Shown here: in pieces, positions 17,826-25,773 of the stretch | Numbering within the stretch: the stretch's first letter is position 1 | Layout of the letters: every line of letters starts with the position of its first letter | NCBI GenBank assembly: GCA_022690815.1 | Contig: JALCZJ010000023.1 | Location: 1-43,190, forward strand | Source of the DNA: Ferrimicrobium sp. | Lineage (GTDB): Bacteria; Actinomycetota; Acidimicrobiia; Acidimicrobiales; Acidimicrobiaceae | Reading direction: 5' to 3' | Length of the DNA stretch: 43,190 bases | Translations under genes and position numbers: made by a program | Notes under the pieces: model-generated | What the model was told of the DNA's origin: nothing | Seen by the model: the letters and a program-made list of their open reading frames with translations, nothing else | Database searches by the model: none

Positions 17826-17842
17826 TTCGTGTAAATTCGTGT
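17826..17842. promoter_or_regulatory. Phased direct repeat in the leader of the transporter operon
   Basis: TTCGTGT occurs at 17826-17832 and again at 17836-17842, ten bases apart, just upstream of the binding-protein ribosome-binding site. One-helical-turn spacing is what a regulator binding one DNA face would need. No phosphate-box (PhoP-type) sequence was identified. This is weak evidence. Confidence 0.25.
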
Positions 17843-17984
17843 GAACTAGTCGATGATCTAACAGTCCAAACACTAAAGACACGAGGTGAACTCCAGCCAA
17901 CGACCGTTAGACACGGAGATGAATGTCAAGAAAACTCTCGTCATTTGCTCCCACTTAGCGCAAGCACTCACCTACAGTGACTTC

Positions 17985-19085
17985 ATGAAAATCATCGTTG
18001 TCGGTGCCGGGATTCTCGGAACATGGATTGCAATCCACCTACTAGAACAGGGATACTCCGTTCTACACCTCGAGCGCGATAGCGAGCCTCGCGGTGCCAG
18101 TATTCGCAACTTGGGCCTCATCTGGATATCCGGGCGTGCGGCAGGATCAGAACTCGACACCGCCTTGTCGGCGAGGGATCGATGGCTCCGCCTCAAAGCT
18201 GTCTGGCCAGAGCTTCCCTTCAGGACCGATGGATCCATCACGTTGGCTCAGGTCGAGTCCGAGGTTAGTGTTCTTGAGGCTGCCACCGAGCTCAAAGACG
18301 CAGGTGAGCGAGGATTCGCCATGCTCGGACAGAACGAACTTCTCGACCGGTATGGGATCCAAGCCCCAACCTCAGGTGCATTGTTGTGCTCCATGGATGC
18401 CGTCACCGAACCACGTTCCATCTTGTCGATTCTGCATCAGAGACTGAGTCTGAGTCCCAACTATCACCTTCGTGCCAACGCGGAGGTAATTTATTGCCAT
18501 GACGAGGAGCTTGAGCTCATCGATCATACTCGCGTCCCCTTCGACTACGCCTTCTTCGCAACCGGCGTGAGCGACCTGCGAAGCATCGGCTTCACCTCCT
18601 CCACCTCCCGGCTAACGTTGACCCAGCTCCAGATGTTGCAAACCGGCCCACACGCCAGACCACTCTCGCCAGCCATCGCAGACATCGACTCATTTCGCTA
18701 CTACCCGGCCTTTGCCTCGCTGCGATCGCTGCTTGGCCCCCAAGATCCGATCGCAGCGAACCATGGAGCACAACTCCTCCTTTCCCAGCGAAGCGATAGT
18801 TCTCTGACCATCGGAGACACCCACGACGATTACGGCTCGCCATTTCTTAGTAGCACCATCGAGGATTACCTTGTACAACGTGCGCGGACACTCTTGGGTC
18901 ATACACTCGCGCCCACCACCCACCGATGGCAGGGTGTCTATTCAAAGCTCATGCCGGGCGATGGCGCCATCTACTTTTCCGAGAAGCCACGGCCAAACGT
19001 CACATGGATAACCGGCCTCGCAGGGCGCGGTATGACCATATCCCCGCAGGCCGCCTTTGAGACTATCCAAAAGGCACTCCGATGA
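17985..19085 (+). CDS. FAD-dependent amine oxidoreductase of phosphonate clusters (TIGR03364-like)
   Basis: It belongs to the DAO-type FAD oxidoreductases that accompany phosphonatase-like HAD proteins. It probably oxidises the amine of 2-aminoethylphosphonate, an N-methylated form or a hydroxylated form, giving the aldehyde that the next gene product would cleave. I start at ATG 17985 (MKIIVVGAGILG, 366 residues), which puts the dinucleotide-binding strand at the N-terminus; the longer frame to 17886 adds 33 unlikely residues. GAGILGTW at about 7-14 binds ADP. PRGASIRNLGLIWISGRAAG at about 35-54 is the family's characteristic stretch, and GLAGRGMTISPQAA near the C-terminus contacts FAD. It overlaps the HAD gene by four bases (ATGA) and diverges from the transporter operon across 169 bases that must hold both promoters. 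Confidence 0.86.
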   Translation: MKIIVVGAGILGTWIAIHLLEQGYSVLHLERDSEPRGASIRNLGLIWISGRAAGSELDTALSARDRWLRLKAVWPELPFRTDGSITLAQVESEVSVLEAATELKDAGERGFAMLGQNELLDRYGIQAPTSGALLCSMDAVTEPRSILSILHQRLSLSPNYHLRANAEVIYCHDEELELIDHTRVPFDYAFFATGVSDLRSIGFTSSTSRLTLTQLQMLQTGPHARPLSPAIADIDSFRYYPAFASLRSLLGPQDPIAANHGAQLLLSQRSDSSLTIGDTHDDYGSPFLSSTIEDYLVQRARTLLGHTLAPTTHRWQGVYSKLMPGDGAIYFSEKPRPNVTWITGLAGRGMTISPQAAFETIQKALR

Positions 19086-19765
19086 GTGTCACCAACCATT
19101 ACTTGGACGACGTTGAGTTAGTCTGCTTCGACATGGCCGGCACTACCGTCCTGGACTCCGGGCGAGTACTCGATGCATTTGATCGGGCGATCATCGAAAT
19201 CACACATCGTCAGCCGACACATGACGAGCGCAACTTCGTTGTCCACACGATGGGCCAGTCCAAGATCGAAGTTTTCACCGCGCTGCTCCACGATGAGTCA
19301 ATGGCATTGCAAGCGACGGAGGCGTTTGAACGTCACTACGAAGAGGCGGTGCAGACTTCTGGGGTCGACGAGATGCAGGGGGCCGCAAATCTTTTTGCCC
19401 AGCTGCGTAAAGCAGACATTCGCGTCTTCCTCACGACCGGTTTTTCCGCTACTACACAGGAGCTATTGATCGATACTCTCGGTTGGCGATCATTGATCGA
19501 CGGAGCTCTTTGCCCCACTGAATCGCTACGAGGGCGTCCGCATCCCGACATGGTCCTCGCAGCAGCACTGGCTGCACGAGTCACAAGCATGGCAAAAGTC
19601 GCTTCTGTTGGAGATACGACCATGGATGCGCTCTCCGGCAAAAACGCAGGCGCAGGCAGCGTCATTGGCGTGCTGACCGGCGGGTTCACAGAGCAAGCAC
19701 TGCTACGAGCCGGCGCAACCACGGTCGTTGCCAGCATCGCTGATCTCACCCTCACTCAGGAGTAG
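19082..19765 (+). CDS. Phosphonatase-like HAD hydrolase (TIGR03351-like)
   Basis: This is the closest relative class of phosphonoacetaldehyde hydrolase PhnX. It has 227 residues. The nucleophile motif is FDMAGTT with D17, and AGT is the phosphonatase form of the HAD motif. The cap carries MGQSK with K61 in the place of the Schiff-base lysine. The third motif has arginine (GRPHPDM, R152) instead of lysine, again as in PhnX, and the fourth is VGDTTMD (178-182). Having both the aspartate and the cap lysine implies a 2-oxoethyl phosphonate substrate: C-P cleavage through an imine gives phosphate and an aldehyde. The gene is translationally coupled to the FAD oxidoreductase, not to a PhnW transaminase, which is the known habit of this subfamily. 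Confidence 0.88.
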   Translation: MSVTNHYLDDVELVCFDMAGTTVLDSGRVLDAFDRAIIEITHRQPTHDERNFVVHTMGQSKIEVFTALLHDESMALQATEAFERHYEEAVQTSGVDEMQGAANLFAQLRKADIRVFLTTGFSATTQELLIDTLGWRSLIDGALCPTESLRGRPHPDMVLAAALAARVTSMAKVASVGDTTMDALSGKNAGAGSVIGVLTGGFTEQALLRAGATTVVASIADLTLTQE

Positions 19766-20062
19766 CGACCACCGGTACCCTCAGGCGCCATGGTGTCCTC
19801 AGGCACCCCCGGATACCATCTGGAACCTCACGCTCATCACAACCCGCAACATAGCACAAACTAACGAGCTTGACCTGCCAACTGCGGGCAACATCGCAAC
19901 CTATCACTCCAGGTTCAGATCTTGAGTTGTCTCCTGGGCCAACCAGGCCTCATTTCGTCGAGACCTCATTCGCCCAGAAGGCTAACCCAACTCTAGAATG
20001 ACATTCAGTGAAGTGGCCAGAAACCACTCGACCCACGATCATCGACTCCGTCGCAGTACGTT
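19766..20062. other. Convergent intergenic region
   Basis: It separates the plus-strand HAD gene from the minus-strand dehydrogenase. It contains an imperfect direct repeat (GGTACCCTCAGGCGCC at 19774 and GGTGTCCTCAGGCACC at 19792) and a weak inverted repeat CCTGG/CCAGG at 19933-19947. No strong rho-independent terminator is visible. Confidence 0.5.
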
Positions 20063-21556
20063 CTATGTGTTAGTAACGAAATGCATACCCGTGGTTAGTG
20101 CGGCCTCGCCAGGCCAGCGAATGGTGACTGCCTTCGCACGGGTGTAGAACCGGATCCCTTCCTCGCCATGTACATGAGTATCACCGAACAACGAGTGCTT
20201 CGATCCACCGAACGAGTGATAAGCAACCGGCACTGGTATGGGGACATTCACGCCGACCATCCCGGAATCGATGTGGCGGATGAATGTTCTTGCCGCACCA
20301 CCATCGCTAGTGAAGATCGCCGCACCATTGGCGTAGGGATTGTCGTTGACCAACGCAATGGCAGCTTCAAGGGTTTGTGCCCGTAACACGAGCAGCACCG
20401 GGCCGAAGATCTCTTCCCGATAGGCATCCATGTCGACTCGAACGCCGTCGATAAGTGTGGGCCCAAAGTAGAACCCATTCTCCTTGACCAGCGGATGTTC
20501 TCGTCCGTCGACTACAAGCGTTGCGCCCTTTGCCTCCGCCTCGCTAACGAGTGAAGCCACCCGGTCCCGATGTGCACCGGTGATGAGGGGACCCATCTCT
20601 GACTTGGGATCCAAATAGGAACCAACCGTCAGGTTGCTCATGCGCTCCCGGATCGCCGCCAAGTAGTCCTCACCTTGATCGCCAACCAGGACCATCACCG
20701 ATATCGCCATGCAGCGTTCGCCAGCACTGCCGTAGGCTGCCGACACAGCTGCTTCTGCAACGGTGTCAACATCGGCATCCGGTAGGACGACCATGTGATT
20801 CTTGGCCCCACCGAGAGCCTGTACCCGCTTACCAGCCTTGGCAGCTCGTTCGTAGATGGAGCGCGCAATCGGCGTCGAACCGACAAACGATATCGCCTTG
20901 ACATCCGGGTGCTCTAGCAGTCGACCAACGGCACGCTGATCGCCATTGACGACATTGAAGAGACCTTGAGGGCCTCCCGCCTCGACAAATAGCTCAGCAA
21001 GTCGCAGAGCAGTCGAGGGATCCTTCTCAGAAGGTTTAAGCACGAAACCATTCCCGACAGCCAGGGCAACCGGAAACATCCACATGGGAACCATTGCTGG
21101 GAAGTTAAACGGGGTAATACCCGCTACCACGCCCAGTGGGAAGCGCACCGACATCGCATCGACACCACGCGAGACCGAATCGTTGTACTGACCTTTGAGC
21201 AGCTGCGGCAGGCCGGTAACGAACTCGACCACCTCGACGCCGCGGCTGAATTCACCGCTAGCGTCACCAAGAACCTTGCCGTGCTCCTCACTGATAAGTG
21301 CGACAATCTCCTCGCGATGGGCCAGGAGCAGGCTTCGATAATCGAACATGACTCGCTGACGCCGAGCCAACGACTCCTCGCCCCAGGCGACTTGTGCCTC
21401 CTTTGCGGCGGCGACGGCGCGATCGACGATCGCATCATCGGCAAAGAGCACCTCTCTGACCGTGCGACCAATCGCCGGGTTAAAGACTGGTCCCCGATCC
21501 TCACCTTCGAAAATCTCTTTGCCGTCGATAAAATGGCCAATCAACTCGCGAGTCAT
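20063..21556 (-). CDS. mmsA: Methylmalonate-semialdehyde dehydrogenase (CoA-acylating)
   Basis: It oxidises malonate or methylmalonate semialdehyde with NAD+ and CoA, giving acetyl-CoA or propionyl-CoA and CO2. It has 497 residues. Family-specific stretches are GITPFNFPAMVPMWMFPVAL (about 146-165), KPSEKDPS, and ALGGAKNHMVVLPDAD, where the general-base glutamate of ordinary aldehyde dehydrogenases is absent. GSAGERCMAIS carries the catalytic cysteine (C282), and VNVPIPVPVAYHSFGG is near the end. The ATG overlaps the aminotransferase stop as TGATG, so the two act in sequence. The adjacent phosphonate genes raise the alternative of a phosphonoacetaldehyde dehydrogenase, but the motifs fit the MMSDH class well. 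Confidence 0.92.
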   Translation of the reverse strand: MTRELIGHFIDGKEIFEGEDRGPVFNPAIGRTVREVLFADDAIVDRAVAAAKEAQVAWGEESLARRQRVMFDYRSLLLAHREEIVALISEEHGKVLGDASGEFSRGVEVVEFVTGLPQLLKGQYNDSVSRGVDAMSVRFPLGVVAGITPFNFPAMVPMWMFPVALAVGNGFVLKPSEKDPSTALRLAELFVEAGGPQGLFNVVNGDQRAVGRLLEHPDVKAISFVGSTPIARSIYERAAKAGKRVQALGGAKNHMVVLPDADVDTVAEAAVSAAYGSAGERCMAISVMVLVGDQGEDYLAAIRERMSNLTVGSYLDPKSEMGPLITGAHRDRVASLVSEAEAKGATLVVDGREHPLVKENGFYFGPTLIDGVRVDMDAYREEIFGPVLLVLRAQTLEAAIALVNDNPYANGAAIFTSDGGAARTFIRHIDSGMVGVNVPIPVPVAYHSFGGSKHSLFGDTHVHGEEGIRFYTRAKAVTIRWPGEAALTTGMHFVTNT

Positions 21557-22839
21557 CAGTGACGACCCCCCAGAACTTGTGCGAAGATAGCGATGGCATC
21601 AGCCATCTCCTCTTGAGTGACCGATAACGGAGGGGCGATGCGTAATACATTCCCGAAAAGCCCGCCTTTGCCGATCAACAGTCCCGCACTCTTGGCCCGC
21701 TCCAGCGCCTCGTTAGCGAGCTTTGGAGCTGGCTCGTTGTGCGCCCCTTCAACGAACTCTACCCCAAGCATGAGGCCCTTTCCTCGGACTTCTCCGATAG
21801 ACGGGTTAGCTTTGGCAACCTCCTCCAGTCCTTGACGAAGCTCCTTGCCGCGCCGTAGGGCATTCTCTTGGAGATTGTGGTTGACCAAGTAATCGAACGT
21901 AGCTACACCTGCACTCGCAGCGACTGGCGATCCGCCGAAGGTCGAGATGGAGCTCGCACCGAGCGAGTCCATGATCTCACCGCGTGCAATGACGCCAGCG
22001 AGGGCCATGCCATTACCGACACCCTTGGCGAAGGTAATCATATCTGGTGCTACACCCTGGGCTTCATAGCCCCAGAAGTGCTCACCGGTGCGTCCAAACC
22101 CTGTCTGGACCTCATCGGAGATGTAAAGAATGCCCTCACGAGCAAGGATCTTCTGCAGCTCACCGAAGTAGCCATCAGGAGGTAGGCAAAACCCACCAAC
22201 TCCTTGGATAGGCTCGGCAATCAAAGCGGCAACATCCCCACTAGTTGTCGTCATGAGGACATCCTCAAGATCCGCCTTGCCGCGCGCCAGATACTCGGCA
22301 TCCGAGAGACCCGCCAGCGGACCGCGCAACCGTGAGCCGCCTTGGAGCCAACTCACCGAAAGCCCGGAGTACGACGTCGGAGACCAGTTCCGATTACCGG
22401 TTACAGAGATCTGCGTGAAGGAGCGACCGTGGTAGCTGTTCTTGATGGCGATGATTTGATTAGACCGTCGGTAAGTAGAGGCGAGCAACAGCGCAGCATC
22501 GTTGGCCTCAGTGCCGGAGGTCGTGAAGAACACCTTCGCATCTGGGATTCCTGAACGTGTGGCCAATCGTTCCGCGAGCTCTACCATCGGTTCGATGAGG
22601 TAGAGAGTCGAGCTGTGAATGACACGCCCTGCCTGATCAGAGATTGCCTCGACGACCTCGGGTACCGCATGTCCGACCATTGTGGTCAAAATACCACCAA
22701 AAAAATCAAGGTATCGTCGACCGTCGGCATCGAACACATAGCGACCCTCGCCACGCACGATCTGAATCGGCTCGTCATAGTAGAGCGAAACCCATGCAGG
22801 TAACACCGCTCGGTGGCGCTGGAGCAGGTCTTTGGTCAT
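21556..22839 (-). CDS. Class III aminotransferase (AGXT2 / beta-amino acid type)
   Basis: It is a PLP enzyme that moves an omega- or beta-amino group to pyruvate or glyoxylate. I start at ATG 22839 (MTKDLLQRHRAVLP, 427 residues) because AAAGGAG lies six bases upstream; the open frame to 22977 would cross the divergent promoter. TSGTEAND at about 107-114 binds the phosphate, SDEVQTGFGRTG carries D242 that contacts the pyridine nitrogen, and FAKGVGNG holds the Schiff-base lysine K272. Coupling to a methylmalonate-semialdehyde dehydrogenase suggests beta-alanine or 3-aminoisobutyrate as substrate. A 1-hydroxy-2-aminoethylphosphonate ammonia-lyase (PbfA) belongs to the same fold class and cannot be excluded given the neighbours, but nothing seen here favours it. 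Confidence 0.85.
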   Translation of the reverse strand: MTKDLLQRHRAVLPAWVSLYYDEPIQIVRGEGRYVFDADGRRYLDFFGGILTTMVGHAVPEVVEAISDQAGRVIHSSTLYLIEPMVELAERLATRSGIPDAKVFFTTSGTEANDAALLLASTYRRSNQIIAIKNSYHGRSFTQISVTGNRNWSPTSYSGLSVSWLQGGSRLRGPLAGLSDAEYLARGKADLEDVLMTTTSGDVAALIAEPIQGVGGFCLPPDGYFGELQKILAREGILYISDEVQTGFGRTGEHFWGYEAQGVAPDMITFAKGVGNGMALAGVIARGEIMDSLGASSISTFGGSPVAASAGVATFDYLVNHNLQENALRRGKELRQGLEEVAKANPSIGEVRGKGLMLGVEFVEGAHNEPAPKLANEALERAKSAGLLIGKGGLFGNVLRIAPPLSVTQEEMADAIAIFAQVLGGRH

Positions 22840-22884
22840 CGTTATCTCCTTTACTCGCGACTGACTCCCCCATATTAGCCAATT

Positions 22885-22923
22885 ATGTATGACCCAATGA
22901 GGTTTTAATGTACCAAACATACA
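22885..22923. promoter_or_regulatory. Candidate MocR-type operator in divergent promoter
   Basis: In the 109-base gap between the aminotransferase and its probable regulator, ATGTA occurs at 22885-22889 and 22908-22912, and TGTATG (22886-22891) is mirrored by CATACA (22918-22923). MocR/GabR regulators usually bind such spaced short repeats between themselves and the genes they control. No clear -35/-10 pair was assigned. Confidence 0.35.
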
Positions 22924-22948
22924 AAATCTCCGATTACACTTCCATTCG

Positions 22949-24334
22949 ATGATGGAACGAACCAGCCTTCGTAGCACCGAAGAGATCTGTCAACTCATCG
23001 CGACGGCACGGAACCACAACGGCATGCGAGGACTAACCGAAGCCTTTACCCTCCTCACCAAGGATGGACGTCTCAGCCCGGGTGATCGTCTTCCCTCGAT
23101 CCGTCAACTTGCTGACTATCTCGGTGTCTCGCCGACAACTGTGGCATCGGCCTGGTCTCATCTCGCCCAACTCGGACTCCTAAGTTCCCATGGGCGCAGC
23201 GGTAGTTTTGTCTCTGAGACCGCACGTTCGGCTCCAGCTACCCCACGTTGGCACTTCTACGAGGATCAACTCAGCTATCTCTTGGACTTCGCCTCAGGAG
23301 TCCCCGATCCACGTTTGCTTCCTAATCCAATGCGCTCCATTAACGATCTCGGTGGATCGGCCATCTCGTCCTATCTTGATCCACCTGTCTATCAGCCACT
23401 GGCCGAGACACTTCGTTCGCTCGTACCGAAACGCTTCACCGAGGACGATTTTGCGATTACCGTCGTAGACGGAGCGCTCGACGCCATCGACCGACTGCTG
23501 GCCACCATAGCGCCCTATCATCGCGCCATCGTGCTCGAGGAGCCGAACTTCCCCGCCCTCTATGATCTGGTCGAGAGTCACGGGTTTGAGATACGGACGG
23601 TCCCGATCGATGAAGAGGGCATAACAATTGAACATCTCGGGGTACAGCTTGCTAAAGGCGGTGTTGGTGCCATCCTCATCCAACCCCGCTCCCAGAATCC
23701 GACTGGCTACTCTCTCTCTCCACAGCGCGCTGACCAACTCGCTCACCTGCTCGCCCAATATCCCGAACTCCTCGTCATCGAAGACGACCACTCGGGACTA
23801 CTCAGTCCTGCCCCACTCCAGACGATGGCTGAGACCCTCGGCACCCGCATCGCCTATATCTTGAGCTTTTCCAAGTCTCACGGTCCTGATCTCCGTCTTG
23901 CCGCGATCATTGGGGCAAGCGACCTTGTCACCGAGCTCAATCGCCGACGCACTCTGGGCCCCTCATGGTCATCCAAACTCCTCCAGGCCACCCTTGACCA
24001 CATGCTCAACGACCACGCGACCAACGACATGATCGCCGAGGCTCGACAAATCTACGCTGAGCGTCGTTTAGCCGTCGCCAAACTCTTCGCGATCGCCCCG
24101 GTGGGATCGGGAATTAACGTTTGGATTGATCGACCCGATGCACTGAATGCGCTCCTGCAACTCACGCACCACCATATCCGGGTTGCACCAGGCATGACCT
24201 TCTATGCGTCAGCTGATACCCCACCGAACCAGTTCCGCTTTACGCTCAGCGAGCCGACGGTCGACTTTGCCAGCGGACTTGGCCACGTCATCCAAGCACT
24301 GGCAGAAATCCCACGTACGAGTTCCTACCGTTAA
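22949..24334 (+). CDS. MocR/GabR-type PLP-dependent transcriptional regulator
   Basis: It has 461 residues. The N-terminal GntR winged helix spans about 20-90 (DRLPSIRQLADYLGVSPTTV is the recognition region). It is joined to a fold-type I aminotransferase-like domain from about 105 on. That domain keeps PRSQNPTG (N250), VIEDDHSG (D279) and SFSKSHGPDLRL with the PLP lysine at about K309. Such regulators sense an amine or amino acid as an external aldimine. Being divergent from the aminotransferase-dehydrogenase pair, it most likely controls that pair. Two adjacent ATGs (22949 and 22952) are possible starts; no strong Shine-Dalgarno is seen. Confidence 0.92.
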   Translation: MMERTSLRSTEEICQLIATARNHNGMRGLTEAFTLLTKDGRLSPGDRLPSIRQLADYLGVSPTTVASAWSHLAQLGLLSSHGRSGSFVSETARSAPATPRWHFYEDQLSYLLDFASGVPDPRLLPNPMRSINDLGGSAISSYLDPPVYQPLAETLRSLVPKRFTEDDFAITVVDGALDAIDRLLATIAPYHRAIVLEEPNFPALYDLVESHGFEIRTVPIDEEGITIEHLGVQLAKGGVGAILIQPRSQNPTGYSLSPQRADQLAHLLAQYPELLVIEDDHSGLLSPAPLQTMAETLGTRIAYILSFSKSHGPDLRLAAIIGASDLVTELNRRRTLGPSWSSKLLQATLDHMLNDHATNDMIAEARQIYAERRLAVAKLFAIAPVGSGINVWIDRPDALNALLQLTHHHIRVAPGMTFYASADTPPNQFRFTLSEPTVDFASGLGHVIQALAEIPRTSSYR

Positions 24335-24620
24335 CCAGCTCGTGTCGTCGTCCCTTGGGATGGAGCCAATCGTATGAGATAGTCTCGCGATCCAACATCA
24401 GCTGATCACACGCGACTGTTGGTCATCTGGTCTCAGGGAGGCCTTGAACGCACGTCGACCGGAAGCAGGGCCTTCGATGTCGTCATACGACAACGACCAT
24501 CTGCTCGACACAAGGTTTACACGACTCAGACTCCGACCGCTTGGAACTTGCACCACCGAGCAGACAGAGACTACTGCAGCGAGGCGAACGATTACTGCCA
24601 GCCAGGCTTGTGTCCCTAAC
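24335..24620. other. Intergenic region between regulator gene and IS remnant
   Basis: There is no recognisable gene. Short open frames on both strands lack a convincing ribosome-binding site or family resemblance. The stretch ends at the inverted-repeat-like border of the IS fragment. Confidence 0.5.
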
Positions 24621-24910
24621 CCGAAGTTCCCCCCACCATGACAACCAATATCGGGCCCCACCAGGGGGTTTGTAAGTAGAGCCCTGTCTACAGGTAGCCG
24701 AGAGTCGGAGAGACTCCAAGAAGCTCAAAGGTACGTTGTTGTAAGGGGGTGGGTTTGGTGATCATGACAAACGAGTCAAGATCGGTGTCGCTGGGTTGGA
24801 TCCGGTTGGCTGTGACGGTTGCCAGATCCTCCATCAGGGTAGCAAAGCTGTGTACTGGCATGTGATCGGTGCTCGCCTTGGTGCTCGCCTTTGCCATAGC
24901 ACGCTCGATG
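24621..24910 (-). mobile_element. Decayed 3' end of an IS1634-like element (transposase C-terminus plus inverted repeat)
   Basis: The last 60 or so codons of a minus-strand open frame ending at 24688 match the C-terminus of the transposase at the window's right end. Compare SFATLMEDLATVTANRI with SFCTLLSELDTLEEL, and TKPTPLQQRTFELLG with TTPTPLQRRAFDLIG. Downstream at 24621-24646 the plus strand resembles the right inverted repeat at 43190 read outward: CCGAAGTTCCCCCCACCATG here against CTGAACTCACCCCCACCATC there. The catalytic core is missing, so this is a dead fragment of a related but not identical element. Its 5' boundary is uncertain. Confidence 0.7.
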
Positions 24911-25057
24911 GCTTGGATCCTTACTACGGCTTTGAGTTCATGCGTGTGTCGTGACCAACTCGGTCGACAACACGACCAACGATCAGTGGTGCGAACGTGG
25001 CGCCAACGATGTGGATCTCGGTTGGCTAGAGTCCAGGTTGGTGAGATAACGTTTTGA

Positions 25058-25537
25058 TTAGGGAAGGGAATGTACTGGCTCTCCGTATCGATTAGGGCCG
25101 GGGGTTGATCGCTGGACGAAAAATACCAGGAGGATGATGCTCCCGACAAGGGGAACCAAGCCCACGAAGATCCAACCTCCGCTGTGGTTGGTGTCATGAA
25201 GCCGTCGAACGGTGATGGCCAGTGAAGGGATCACGAGAGCGAGTGCGTAGAGGTAGTAGATGATGAAGACGATGAGAAAATGGTGTGTGAACAACAGGAG
25301 AATCAAAAAGATGATTCCAACGATAGTGTTGGCTAGATACGCCTTCCAGAACTCGCTACGGGTCGATCGAATCCGGAAGTTGGTATAGAGTCGCCACAGA
25401 CGCAGGTACGCGTCTACCACCGAGATCGCTGGTGGTTCGTAGCCGAGGTTCGCCTCCGGTGAAGCGTTGTATCTTGGTAGTCCAATCGAGCCATCGTAGG
25501 ATGGCGGTTGCCCTTGTTCGTCGTCCGAAGTGTTCAT
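25058..25537 (-). CDS. DUF805 family membrane protein
   Basis: It has 159 residues. A polar N-terminus of about 45 residues is followed by YLRLWRLYTNFRIRSTRSEFW and three or four membrane helices. The diagnostic DUF805 features are the basic pre-helix region, VRRLHDTNHSGGW at about 110-122, and the closing PGPNRYG. The function of the family is unknown. The start ATG at 25537 has an A(G)6-type ribosome-binding site directly upstream. It is a single gene lying between the IS fragment and the divergent FUSC gene. Confidence 0.85.
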   Translation of the reverse strand: MNTSDDEQGQPPSYDGSIGLPRYNASPEANLGYEPPAISVVDAYLRLWRLYTNFRIRSTRSEFWKAYLANTIVGIIFLILLLFTHHFLIVFIIYYLYALALVIPSLAITVRRLHDTNHSGGWIFVGLVPLVGSIILLVFFVQRSTPGPNRYGEPVHSLP

Positions 25538-25773
25538 TCCCCCCCTTTTGGCATTGGCCAGATTTATTGTAGTGCACTGGTGTCGTGATCAATTGCGATT
25601 TTGCTGAACTGGTGGTCGATGCGGGGATGTGGGCTCATCGGCATGGTGTCAAAGGCCCCTCGACCCCGAGGCTGTTGATGCGCCAGAACGGTATTCTGTG
25701 TCTATCGAGGCACTGTAGGTGCTTGTAGCGCGATCATTTGGGACAAAACTGCTGTTGGATTCGAAAGTAGCGA
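25538..25773. other. Divergent promoter region of DUF805 and FUSC genes
   Basis: The 236-base divergent gap contains a small CCTCG/CGAGG hairpin near 25659-25672. No consensus promoter was assigned with confidence. Confidence 0.35.

Noticed and set aside
19766-20062. Rho-independent terminator between the HAD and dehydrogenase genes
   Set aside because: Only weak five-base stems and direct repeats are present; no GC-rich stem with a T-run.
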